This document shows positions 1 through 4,464 of a stretch of DNA of 50,510 bases, in pieces; the stretch's first letter is position 1, and every line of letters starts with the position of its first letter. Source of the stretch: a virus. The stretch is taken from IMG/VR virus record IMGVR_UViG_3300036909_000085, positions 1-50,510 of that record; one strand, 5' to 3'. The translations under genes were made by a program, and so were the position numbers. The notes under the pieces were generated by a model. It worked only from the letters and a program-made list of their open reading frames with translations. It made no database searches and was not told the DNA's origin.

Positions 1-31
1 ACTCTACCGGCTTACTTGTACTCCTACTCAT
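1..31 (-). CDS. 5' end of an unidentified gene, cut by the window edge
   Basis: Only the first ten codons are in the window (MSRSTSKPVE...). An AGGAG Shine-Dalgarno site lies 7 nt before the ATG at 29-31, and the gene follows the tRNA-like minihelix at 50-86. Nothing can be said about function; the Ser/Lys-rich start recalls the small basic proteins elsewhere in this genome. Confidence 0.5.
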   Translation of the reverse strand, partial: MSRSTSKPVE

Positions 32-49
32 GTAAATCTCCTAGAATGA

Positions 50-86
50 TGGTGGACCTAGAGGGGCTTGAGTCCTCGTTAGGTCG
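50..86 (-). ncRNA. tRNA-like minihelix (acceptor stem + T arm only) with encoded CCA
   Basis: On the minus strand a 7-nt strand CGACCTA pairs (6 of 7) with TAGGTCC followed by ACCA. Between them, after a 2-nt linker, is a 5+7+5 T-arm (GAGGA, loop CTCAAGC, CCCTC; 4 of 5 pairs). D and anticodon arms are absent. It starts one base from the CCA of tRNA-Ala at 87-162, so it would be released by the same processing. It may be a deletion remnant of a tRNA or a functional minihelix or decoy. No promoter of its own is seen. Confidence 0.5.
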
Positions 87-708
87 TGGTGGAGCCGGTA
101 AGAATCGAACTTACATCGCCGCCGTGCAAGGGCAGAAGGTTCCCGTTACCGAATACGGCCCCAAACTTTTTCTTCCTTCCTCCGCTATACCCACCATCTC
201 TGTAGAAGAAATGGTCGAGATCGTGACAATTCGGACATAGAATCTCTAAGTTTTCGAGATCGTTATTATGCCTATTTCGATCCCGATGATGAACTTTCAA
301 GATTCCCACATATTCGCAATAACCGCATCTGTTGCACCTATGAGGGTTGTTCCTGAATGCAATGTCCCTATAACTGTAGGCTCCATCACTCGTACCGTAC
401 TGGGGAGGATGAATCTCCGGATGGTTGCTTTCGATCCTCTGTGCGGTATCCTTACATTTCCGTGAACAAAACACCATCCCGCTTTTGGAGTTCTGATAAG
501 ATGACGGACGTTTATCGAAACCCTTTCCACATTGATCGCATATCTCTCGTACCCGTGTGCGGCTCCCAATTCTAGAACAAGGAATACTGCAATATTTCCC
601 TTCCCTGTGTATAGGAGCGTAGAAACTATCTCCGCATGTCTTACACTCCCGACGTGTTAGAGTCCTCATCTTACCATCGTAAGATGTTGATACGATTACA
701 TCTTCCAT
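79..708 (-). CDS. HNH endonuclease whose ORF runs through tRNA-Ala
   Basis: A 209-aa protein with two N-terminal zinc-binding modules (CKTC...YCSIPC near residues 22-44; CDQC...FCSRKC near 57-85) followed by an HNH core near residues 125-165: CNRCGYC, then HHRD and ILCPNCH. This is typical of free-standing phage HNH homing endonucleases, which nick DNA to spread their own gene. The reading frame does not stop before tRNA-Ala (87-162); the last ~27 residues are translated tRNA sequence. Start ATG 706-708 has AGGA 6 nt upstream, placed in the loop of a small hairpin (710-725). No catalytic residue looks missing. Function is confident from the motif; target site is unknown. Confidence 0.85.
   Translation of the reverse strand: MEDVIVSTSYDGKMRTLTRRECKTCGDSFYAPIHREGKYCSIPCSRIGSRTRVREICDQCGKGFDKRPSSYQNSKSGMVFCSRKCKDTAQRIESNHPEIHPPQYGTSDGAYSYRDIAFRNNPHRCNRCGYCEYVGILKVHHRDRNRHNNDLENLEILCPNCHDLDHFFYRDGGYSGGRKKKFGAVFGNGNLLPLHGGDVSSILTGSTTT
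87..162 (-). tRNA. tRNA-Ala(TGC)
   Basis: The 7-bp acceptor GGGGCCG/CGGCTCC carries the G3:U70 pair that alanyl-tRNA synthetase reads. The anticodon loop is CTTGCAC on a CTGCC/GGCGG stem, the T loop is TTCGATT, and A73-CCA is encoded. The D arm is irregular. The whole gene lies inside the last third of the HNH ORF at 79-708. Confidence 0.88.
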
Positions 709-709
709 T

Positions 710-725
710 CCCAGTCCTATCTGGG
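710..725 (-). promoter_or_regulatory. Hairpin holding the Shine-Dalgarno site of the HNH gene
   Basis: CCCAG-ATAGGA-CTGGG forms a 5-bp hairpin one base before the ATG, with AGGA in the loop. It could limit ribosome access, as RBS hairpins do for T4 homing endonucleases. A longer 7-bp inverted repeat (CCTGTAG/CTACAGG, about 760-783) lies further upstream. The rest of 726-839 shows no gene. Confidence 0.4.
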
Positions 726-839
726 TTTAGAAGCTCAAACGGATAAGAATCCACCACCTGTAGAACATCTACGCTACAGGACGTTTACCACGCCGAGTTT
801 AGCGTCCTCGACACTTACTACTTACATCTTAACACTTTC

Positions 840-918
840 TGGTGGAGCGTATCGGCATCGAACCGATCTGTCGTCTGCATTGCGAAAGCAGTGAGCACCC
901 CAAGCACTCCCACGCCCC
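840..918 (-). tRNA. tRNA-Ala(CGC)
   Basis: Acceptor GGGGCGT/ACGCTCC again has G3:U70. D stem GAGT/GCTC; anticodon loop TTCGCAA (U33, CGC); T arm ATCGG/CCGAT with loop TTCGATG; A73-CCA encoded. One of two alanine tRNAs at the end of the operon that starts at 2763. Confidence 0.88.
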
Positions 919-928
919 ACTATTAAAC

Positions 929-1156
929 CTACCAAACATCATACGCCACGTTGTGCAGTTCCTTGACAGGAAAATCTTTACCCATCGCAAGCGCTACCGT
1001 GGCAGCACGTCGATACTTCCTGTTCCTTATCCTTGCCCATTCCTTACGCCCAGGCCAAGAACCCCCGTAAGCGCCAGGATAACCACACTCGTTACGCCAC
1101 GGTTCGCGCTTCTCTTTCTGAATAGGATACGGCATCGTGTTCAATGTTCTGCTCAT
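929..1156 (-). CDS. Small basic protein of unknown function (75 aa)
   Basis: Not recognised. The protein is rich in Arg/Lys and aromatics, with an RKEWARIRNRKYRRA stretch near residues 37-51 that could bind nucleic acid. ATG at 1154-1156 has a G-rich GGGGG ribosome site 5 nt upstream. The gene fills the space between tRNA-His and tRNA-Ala(CGC) and ends 10 nt before the latter, so it is probably co-transcribed with the tRNAs. It could be a spurious frame, but the start signal and exact fit favour a gene. Confidence 0.5.
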   Translation of the reverse strand: MSRTLNTMPYPIQKEKREPWRNECGYPGAYGGSWPGRKEWARIRNRKYRRAATVALAMGKDFPVKELHNVAYDVW

Positions 1157-1171
1157 ATTACCCCCTAAAGT

Positions 1172-1246
1172 TGGGGTGAGGGGAGAGGGTCGAACTCTCT
1201 AAAGCAAGTTCCACAGACTTGCCCCGCGCCGTTTGGGTTCCCCCAC
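1172..1246 (-). tRNA. tRNA-His(GTG)
   Basis: Acceptor GTGGGGG/CCCTCAC, anticodon loop CTGTGGA on CAAGT/ACTTG, T arm GAGAG/CTCTC with TTCGACC, C73-CCA encoded. Histidyl synthetase normally needs G-1 opposite C73, but base -1 here is C. G-1 would have to be added or be dispensable. Confidence 0.87.
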
Positions 1247-1254
1247 GTAAACTA

Positions 1255-1330
1255 TGGAGCCGAATAACGGGCTTGAACCGTTCACCTTCCGATTACAGAT
1301 CGGATGCTCTACCACATAAGCTAATTCGGC
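1255..1330 (-). tRNA. tRNA-Thr(TGT), with C33
   Basis: Acceptor GCCGAAT/ATTCGGC has G1:C72 and C2:G71, the threonine identity pairs. D stem GCTT/GAGC with a normal GG, anticodon stem TCCGA/TCGGA, loop TCTGTAA (anticodon TGT but C at 33 where U is near-universal). T loop TTCAAGC; T73-CCA encoded. The HNH stop codon ends 2 nt upstream. Confidence 0.85.
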
Positions 1331-1331
1331 C

Positions 1332-1877
1332 TTAATCTCTTGTTACAAACCTCTGTTCACCTTCCGAGTCAGCGTACAAATACTTTCTCCATGCCGTTGT
1401 TTCGAGTGCAATGGATCGAAGTATGTTCCTACCCGTATGTACTGTAGCAGGTAATGGTCTGTGTATCAATGGCATACCTGCCTCTTCTGGTGTTCTATCG
1501 TCCTTACGCCGATTACATTCTTGACAACAAGAAACCATATTATCCCACGAATTTCTGCCTCCACGCGACTTAGGAATAATGTGATCCAACGTCAATTCGT
1601 TACCACTTAACTTCCTACCGCAGTATTGACAGGTATTACCATCGCGAAGGTAGATGTTCTTGCGTGTGACAACTTGAAGGCGAATAGGAATATGTTTGTA
1701 AACTCGTAGCCTAATTACCGAAGGTAAATAGATACCAGGATACACTTTAATGTTAGTGGGCAGTTCAACTGTTGCCTTACCCTTGGTAAGCAAGGTTAAA
1801 GCCCTCTTCCCACTAATGAGTCTGCACGGCTCATAGCTGGCATTGAGCAACAATGTTACGTGCCTACTTAGGTTCAT
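1332..1877 (-). CDS. HNH endonuclease (181 aa)
   Basis: The HNH/zinc-ribbon core covers residues ~80-140: CQYCGRKL, then LTLDHIIPKSRGG, then CCQECNRRKDDRTPEEAG. This is the large bacterial HNH subfamily that ends in a 'TPEEAGM' motif. The frame stays open upstream to 1994, but that extension reads through tRNA-Thr(CGT) and has no ribosome site. The ATG at 1875-1877 lies just after the stop (1882-1884) of a 57-codon ORF and has a TAGGA site. The stop codon ends 2 nt before the tRNA-Thr(TGT) 5' end. It probably acts as a free-standing homing endonuclease within the tRNA region. Confidence 0.85.
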   Translation of the reverse strand: MNLSRHVTLLLNASYEPCRLISGKRALTLLTKGKATVELPTNIKVYPGIYLPSVIRLRVYKHIPIRLQVVTRKNIYLRDGNTCQYCGRKLSGNELTLDHIIPKSRGGRNSWDNMVSCCQECNRRKDDRTPEEAGMPLIHRPLPATVHTGRNILRSIALETTAWRKYLYADSEGEQRFVTRD

Positions 1878-1881
1878 CGTC

Positions 1882-2055
1882 CTACTCGCTTTCGTTAGAA
1901 CTGGGGCTGGTATCCTGAGTCGAACAGGAATAGTCCGCTTTACGAGGGCGGTGCATAGCCTCTTCTGCCATACCAGCGTTTTTACGTCTTGCAACCACGA
2001 CCTTGAATACCCTACTCAAGTCGGCGGTGGCTAGGATCATTCTGTGTTCGTGCAT
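1882..2055 (-). CDS. 57-codon ORF reading through tRNA-Thr(CGT)
   Basis: Starts MHEHRMILATADLSRV at ATG 2053-2055 with a strong AGGAAGGA site 8 nt upstream. The last ~30 codons are the tRNA-Thr(CGT) gene read as protein; the TAG stop is 4 nt before the HNH ATG. This position could couple translation of the HNH gene to it. Function unknown; it may be no more than a translational lead-in. Confidence 0.4.
   Translation of the reverse strand: MHEHRMILATADLSRVFKVVVARRKNAGMAEEAMHRPRKADYSCSTQDTSPSSNESE
1902..1977 (-). tRNA. tRNA-Thr(CGT)
   Basis: Acceptor GCTGGTA/TACCAGC (perfect; G1:C72, C2:G71), anticodon loop CTCGTAA with normal U33, T arm TCCTG/CAGGA with TTCGACT, C73-CCA encoded. Embedded in the 57-codon ORF at 1882-2055. 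Confidence 0.87.
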
Positions 2056-2072
2056 CGTCGGCTTCCTTCCTG

Positions 2073-2213
2073 TTAATCGTTATGGCCGAAGTTTATTCGT
2101 ATCCTCCAGCGTTTTATGTCAATCACCCAATCCCCATTGTCGCACCTTCCACCCCAATCAAACCACCTACATAAGCAGGATGGCAACGCTACTCTATGCG
2201 CTTCAATTTGCAT
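2073..2213 (-). CDS. Small Trp/Arg-rich protein (46 aa)
   Basis: Starts MQIEAHRVALPSCLCRW at ATG 2211-2213 with GAGG 6-8 nt upstream, ends TAA, and fills the space after tRNA-Gly. It is Cys/Trp/Arg-rich (two CxC/RC clusters). No family recognised. It is followed 17 nt later by the 57-codon ORF. Confidence 0.4.
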   Translation of the reverse strand: MQIEAHRVALPSCLCRWFDWGGRCDNGDWVIDIKRWRIRINFGHND

Positions 2214-2227
2214 CTTACACCTCACTT

Positions 2228-2303
2228 TGGAGCGGGTAACCGGCAACGATCCGGTAACATCTAGAGTGGCACTCTAGCATTCTGCCAATTGAATTATACC
2301 CGC
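2228..2303 (-). tRNA. tRNA-Gly(GCC)
   Basis: Acceptor GCGGGTA/TACCCGC, anticodon loop GTGCCAC on CTAGA/TCTAG, T73-CCA encoded (U73 fits glycine). The T loop is ATCGTTG, with A54 and T58 where T54 and A58 are normal: the reverse-Hoogsteen pair seems swapped. Confidence 0.86.
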
Positions 2304-2311
2304 TTATCTCG

Positions 2312-2385
2312 TGGTTCGGTCGCTCCGGATCGAACGGAGATTAACGCCTTCAAAGGGCATTGTCCTGCCATTGAACGACAACCGA
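2312..2385 (-). tRNA. tRNA-Gln(TTG)
   Basis: Acceptor TCGGTTG/CGACCGA, D stem GTTC/GGAC, anticodon stem ATGCC/GGCGT with loop CTTTGAA, T loop TTCGATC, A73-CCA encoded. First of two Gln tRNAs side by side. Confidence 0.88.
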
Positions 2386-2395
2386 TCAAAATCTT

Positions 2396-2471
2396 TGGCA
2401 CCCCGGCGTGGATTTGAACCACGATACTCTGCTCCAGAGGCAGAAGTCCTAAGCCGTTGAACGACCGGGAT
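2396..2471 (-). tRNA. tRNA-Gln(CTG)
   Basis: Acceptor ATCCCGG/CCGGGGT, anticodon stem TCTGC/GCAGA with loop CTCTGGA, T arm CGTGG/CCACG with TTCAAAT, G73-CCA encoded (G73 fits glutamine). Confidence 0.87.
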
Positions 2472-2481
2472 ACTTAATTTT

Positions 2482-2558
2482 TGGCTCCACAGGAGGGACT
2501 GCAACCCCCATCTCGCTGGTTAACGGCCAGCCGCTCTAGCGTATTGAGCTACCGTGGA
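2482..2558 (-). tRNA. tRNA-Asn(GTT), with C33 and swapped C19-G56
   Basis: Acceptor TCCACGG/CTGTGGA, D stem GCTC/GAGC, anticodon stem GCTGG/CCAGC with loop CCGTTAA (C33), G73-CCA encoded. The D loop ends ..CGCTA (G18, C19) and the T loop is TTGCAGT (G56): the tertiary G19-C56 pair is inverted to C19-G56. First tRNA after the attenuator at 2574-2763. Confidence 0.86.
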
Positions 2559-2573
2559 ACATCCTAACAATCG

Positions 2574-2610
2574 AAAGGCCCTAAGACTTTGTTTCGTCTC
2601 AGGGCCTTTT
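2574..2610 (-). terminator. Attenuator terminator before the Asn-Gln-Gly-Thr-His-Ala tRNA operon
   Basis: On the minus strand AAGGCCCTGAGAC, an 8-nt loop and GTCTTAGGGCCTT form a long GC-rich stem, followed by a weak T tract (TTTCGATTG). It lies between the 28-codon leader ORF and tRNA-Asn. Its 5' arm CTGAGAC is exactly complementary to GTCTCAG in the last leader codons (2644-2650), giving a competing antiterminator helix. The plus strand would carry a better T run, so some bidirectional function is possible. Confidence 0.65.
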
Positions 2611-2640
2611 CAGTTTTACCATTTGTGTTAGGTAGAAATC

Positions 2641-2727
2641 CTACTGAGACCCCGTTTTTCTTGCACGATTACCCTGTGGCGTTGTTGCCGCTGTCGGGTT
2701 GGCGTGTTGGAATCGCGTGGTCATCAT
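2641..2727 (-). CDS. Leader peptide (28 aa) rich in Thr/Ala/Gln/Asn/Gly/His
   Basis: Starts ATG 2725-2727, about 8 nt after the -10 box, so probably leaderless; a second in-frame ATG follows. Codon content: Thr 6 (ACC, ACG x3, ACA x2), Ala 4 (GCC, GCG, GCA x2), Gln 3 (CAA, CAG x2), Asn 2 (AAC, AAT), Gly 2, His 1 = 18 of 28. The tRNAs downstream in the same transcript are Asn, Gln, Gln, Gly, Thr, Thr, His, Ala, Ala. The final codons (GGG TCT CAG) are complementary to the terminator 5' arm. I infer a ribosome-stalling leader of a transcription attenuator; the peptide itself need have no function. Confidence 0.7.
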   Translation of the reverse strand: MMTTRFQHANPTAATTPQGNRARKTGSQ

Positions 2728-2734
2728 GTTTTTC

Positions 2735-2763
2735 ATTATCCCAAATCTGTTCAGCGTTGTCAA
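2735..2763 (-). promoter_or_regulatory. Strong sigma70-like promoter for the second tRNA operon
   Basis: TTGACA (2758-2763), 17-bp spacer, GATAAT (2735-2740): the best consensus match in the window. Predicted start near 2728, at the leader ATG. It drives the leader, attenuator and tRNA-Asn onward. Confidence 0.8.
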
Positions 2764-2771
2764 GAACTATT

Positions 2772-2879
2772 TTACAAACTTTGCACCCACAACAAGAATA
2801 TCAGAATCGCCAGCCAGAACATTTTCGTAAAAACATTTATTATGATTCCTAGCGCGATCTCGGTTCTTGTTATAGGCAT
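2772..2879 (-). CDS. Possible single-span membrane peptide (35 aa)
   Basis: The ORF starts MPITRTEIALGIIINVF at ATG 2877-2879, 3 nt after the tRNA-Asp CCA. It has a hydrophobic C-terminal half (FWLAILIFLLWV) that could cross a membrane. The only AGGA upstream is inside the tRNA-Asp acceptor stem, so translation from an unprocessed transcript only is possible. It ends just before the 2763 promoter. Unrecognised and weakly supported. Confidence 0.3.
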   Translation of the reverse strand: MPITRTEIALGIIINVFTKMFWLAILIFLLWVQSL

Positions 2880-2882
2880 AAA

Positions 2883-2957
2883 TGGCGGTCCTACGCAGAG
2901 TCGAACTGCGACATCAAATTAGACAGATTTGCATCATAGCCGTTAGATCATAGGACC
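2883..2957 (-). tRNA. tRNA-Asp(GTC)
   Basis: Perfect acceptor GGTCCTA/TAGGACC, anticodon stem CAAAT/ATTTG with loop CTGTCTA, T loop TTCGACT, G73-CCA encoded (G73 is the aspartate identity base). It directly follows the structured RNA at 2958-3580, so it may be processed from its 3' end. Confidence 0.88.
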
Positions 2958-3580
2958 AAACTAATTACGGGTGGCATTGCGACATCCTCGCTGTATTGGG
3001 TAGTTTCTCTCTACCACGAACTAGGTATGCATCCCTTGCAAACTTGCGAGTGAAAAGTATCCACCGTCTAGCCACGACTCCATTTCTGGACGTAAACTCA
3101 AACTTGTTGCTGTGACTTTTTATATGAGTGCCACAGCGCCCATCTCATAGGACCAAAACTTGTGCTCCGTGCGGTATAAGCTATACGAACACCCGAAACC
3201 AGATTATTCGGGATGCTCAGCTTCTCCCGTTTGACCAGAGGTTATCTGGTGCACCTCTGCGAGAGCTTCCCATGCAAACGGAGCACATCTAAAACTGTGA
3301 CCGTCTTTCCGGTCTGTCAGCCCTACTCTCTGGACCAAGTTAGTGACCAAAATTCCGGTCGGATACAACCTCATTGCATAGGGTCAAGCAGGTTTCCACT
3401 TGACTTCCGAGAGTCTTCCGTATGCACTCATCTTTCGATGGCCACGATCCAGTCAACCTCTACTTTAACTCGGCGGTAGTTGTTGTCCCTGTGTGTCTAT
3501 CCACACCGCCTATGCAAACCATTCGGGGATGGACCACTCCCAACCCCGCTGCACCGATTCTTTATGGTCGGTGGTTAATC
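2958..3580 (-). ncRNA. Large ornate structured RNA (candidate ROOL/GOLLD-like) between tRNA-fMet and tRNA-Asp
   Basis: About 620 nt without a minus-strand ORF, exactly filling the space between two tRNAs. Complementary segments visible by eye: TTGCATAGG/CCTATGCAA (3509-3517 with 3374-3382, 9 bp); TGTGCTCCGT/ACGGAGCACA (3278-3287 with 3161-3170, 10 bp); CCGTTTG/CAAACGG; GGCGGT/ACCGCC; CAGAGGT/ACCTCTG; CCCGAA/TTCGGG. Two hairpins have GAAA tetraloops (3429-3440 and 3079-3090). An H-type pseudoknot is possible from TATGAG-GCTGTG-CTCATA-CACAGC (3149-3109). ROOL and GOLLD RNAs are known giant phage RNAs of this size class that sit beside tRNA genes; assignment to either is inference. The promoter at 3671-3699 would transcribe it with tRNA-fMet. 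Function unknown. Confidence 0.65.
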
Positions 3581-3658
3581 TGGAAGCGGGTGCTGGATTT
3601 GAACCAGCGGCCTGAACGTTATGGGCGTTCCGAGATAACCAGACTTCTCCAACCCGCA
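3581..3658 (-). tRNA. Initiator-like tRNA-Met(CAT), with C33
   Basis: Base 1 (T) and base 72 (T) do not pair, as in bacterial initiators; D stem GAGA/TCTC has the initiator A11:U24 pair; acceptor GCGGGT/ACCCGC; T arm GCTGG/CCAGC with TTCAAAT; T73-CCA encoded. Anticodon stem GAACG/CGTTC lacks the three initiator G-C pairs, and the loop is CCCATAA with C33. Formyl-Met initiator is most likely; an elongator or Ile-lysidine type is less so. It starts ~6 nt after its promoter's expected start point. Confidence 0.78.
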
Positions 3659-3670
3659 TCAACAATTCAA

Positions 3671-3699
3671 AGAGTACATCTGTCCTATCCGCTTGTCAA
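3671..3699 (-). promoter_or_regulatory. Promoter for tRNA-fMet, structured RNA and tRNA-Asp
   Basis: TTGACA (3694-3699), 17-bp spacer, TACTCT (3671-3676). The -35 is perfect and the -10 matches at three positions. The expected start (~3664) is a few bases from the tRNA-fMet 5' end, so this unit has no leader peptide or attenuator, unlike the other two tRNA units. Confidence 0.6.
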
Positions 3700-3720
3700 G
3701 AGTAATCTGCGCTTATTCTA

Positions 3721-3813
3721 TGGTGCGCGTGCCAGGACTCGAACCTAGGGTGTTTACCGCTATGGGTCGCAGCTTTACAGGCTGCTTCTGTCGCCACTGA
3801 GACACACACGCAC
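3721..3813 (-). tRNA. tRNA-Tyr(GTA)
   Basis: Acceptor GTGCGTG/CACGCGC, anticodon stem GCAGC/GCTGC with loop CTGTAAA, long variable arm (type II, as expected for bacterial Tyr), T loop TTCGAGT, A73-CCA encoded. Last tRNA of the operon starting at 5266. Confidence 0.88.
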
Positions 3814-3817
3814 ATCA

Positions 3818-3904
3818 TGGAGGATCGTAGCTGAGTTCAACAGCCTTCCCTTACGGGAGCCACCGGGTTCAGGCCGGTTTGCCTTAGCGAAAGCGGTACG
3901 ATCC
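3818..3904 (-). tRNA. tRNA-Ser(TGA), with C33 and swapped C19-G56
   Basis: Perfect acceptor GGATCGT/ACGATCC, anticodon stem ACCGG/CCGGT with loop CCTGAAC (C33), long variable arm with CCC/GGG stem, T73-CCA encoded. The D loop contains CGCTA (C19) and the T loop is TTGAACT (G56). T73 is unusual for serine (normally G73). Confidence 0.83.
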
Positions 3905-3909
3905 AAACT

Positions 3910-3996
3910 TGGCGGTATCGGCGTGATTCCAACACGCAAAGGCTTTCACCTTGTTCCTTTTCGAGAGGAGTGGGCCTAGCAATGCCCAACGATACC
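3910..3996 (-). tRNA. tRNA-Ser(CGA), with swapped C19-G56
   Basis: Perfect acceptor GGTATCG/CGATACC, anticodon loop CTCGAAA, long variable arm, T arm GCGTG/CACGC with loop TTGGAAT (G56), D loop ATTGCTA (G18, C19), G73-CCA encoded. Confidence 0.87.
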
Positions 3997-4001
3997 AACA
4001 C

Positions 4002-4089
4002 TGGCGGGAAGCAGGAGAACCCGAGTCCCATTCCTTACGGAACCACACGATTTCCAGTCGTGGCCTATCACCTGATAGGTTTACTTCCC
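4002..4089 (-). tRNA. tRNA-Ser(GGA)
   Basis: Acceptor GGGAAGT/GCTTCCC, anticodon stem CACGA/TCGTG with loop CTGGAAA, long variable arm, G73-CCA encoded. The T arm is irregular (loop probably CTCGGGT, weak stem), resembling the minihelix T loop at 50-86. Confidence 0.82.
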
Positions 4090-4096
4090 AAAACTA

Positions 4097-4188
4097 TGGC
4101 GGGGTAGACAGGTCTCGATCCTGCACGTCTCTTTTCAGAGGACAACGGTTTAGCAAACCGCCCGAATTGCCAATTCTCGCACTACCCC
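4097..4188 (-). tRNA. tRNA-Ser(GCT)
   Basis: Perfect acceptor GGGGTAG/CTACCCC, anticodon stem GCGGT/ACCGT with loop TTGCTAA, long variable arm, T arm GCAGG/CCTGT with ATCGAGA (A54), G73-CCA encoded. Reads AGC/AGU. Confidence 0.87.
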
Positions 4189-4195
4189 GTAAATC

Positions 4196-4285
4196 TGGTG
4201 CTGACGAGGGGCATCGAACCCCTATGCTACTTAATTTCGCACGGCTTTTTGAGAACCGCGTGTATACCAATTCCACCACGTCAGC
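4196..4285 (-). tRNA. tRNA-Leu(CAA)
   Basis: Perfect acceptor GCTGACG/CGTCAGC, typical leucine D arm (TGGTGGAATTGGTA), anticodon loop CTCAAAA on CGGTT/AGCCG, long variable arm, T loop TTCGATG, A73-CCA encoded. Confidence 0.9.
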
Positions 4286-4292
4286 AAAACTA

Positions 4293-4376
4293 TGGTGCCC
4301 GAAGGGGGACTTGAACCCCCAAACCTTTCGGCGAACGCTCCTAAGGCGTTTGTGTTTTCGATTTCACCATTCGGGC
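4293..4376 (-). tRNA. tRNA-Leu(TAG)
   Basis: Perfect acceptor GCCCGAA/TTCGGGC, anticodon stem AACGC/GCGTT with loop CTTAGGA, long variable arm, T arm GGGGG/CCCCC with TTCAAGT, A73-CCA encoded. The D loop has CGAAAA where TTGGTA is usual (G19 changed to A). Confidence 0.88.
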
Positions 4377-4387
4377 ACATCTAAACT

Positions 4388-4464
4388 TGGACAGTCGGGT
4401 GGGATTTCAACCCACGATTAGCAAGGTTGCAGCTTGCCGCGTTTGAGCACTTCGCCACCGACTG
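4388..4464 (-). tRNA. tRNA-Cys(GCA), with swapped C19-G56
   Basis: Perfect acceptor CAGTCGG/CCGACTG, anticodon stem GCAAG/CTTGC with loop CTGCAAC, T arm GTGGG/CCCAC with TTGAAAT (G56), D loop with GTGCT (G18, C19), T73-CCA encoded (U73 is the cysteine identity base). Its 5' 47 nt lie inside the HNH ORF at 4418-4996. Confidence 0.87.

Noticed and set aside
1878-1994. N-terminal extension of the 181-aa HNH protein
   Set aside because: It reads through tRNA-Thr(CGT), starts at a TTG without a ribosome site, and lacks HNH-family similarity.
2958-3580. Group I intron or extra tRNAs
   Set aside because: The flanking tRNAs are intact and separate, no split exon is seen, and no second set of CCA/T-arm signals was found.
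3213-3748. Plus-strand frames of 88 and 108 codons in the structured-RNA region
   Set aside because: Opposite to local transcription, no ribosome sites, and they overlap tRNA-fMet and the RNA helices.
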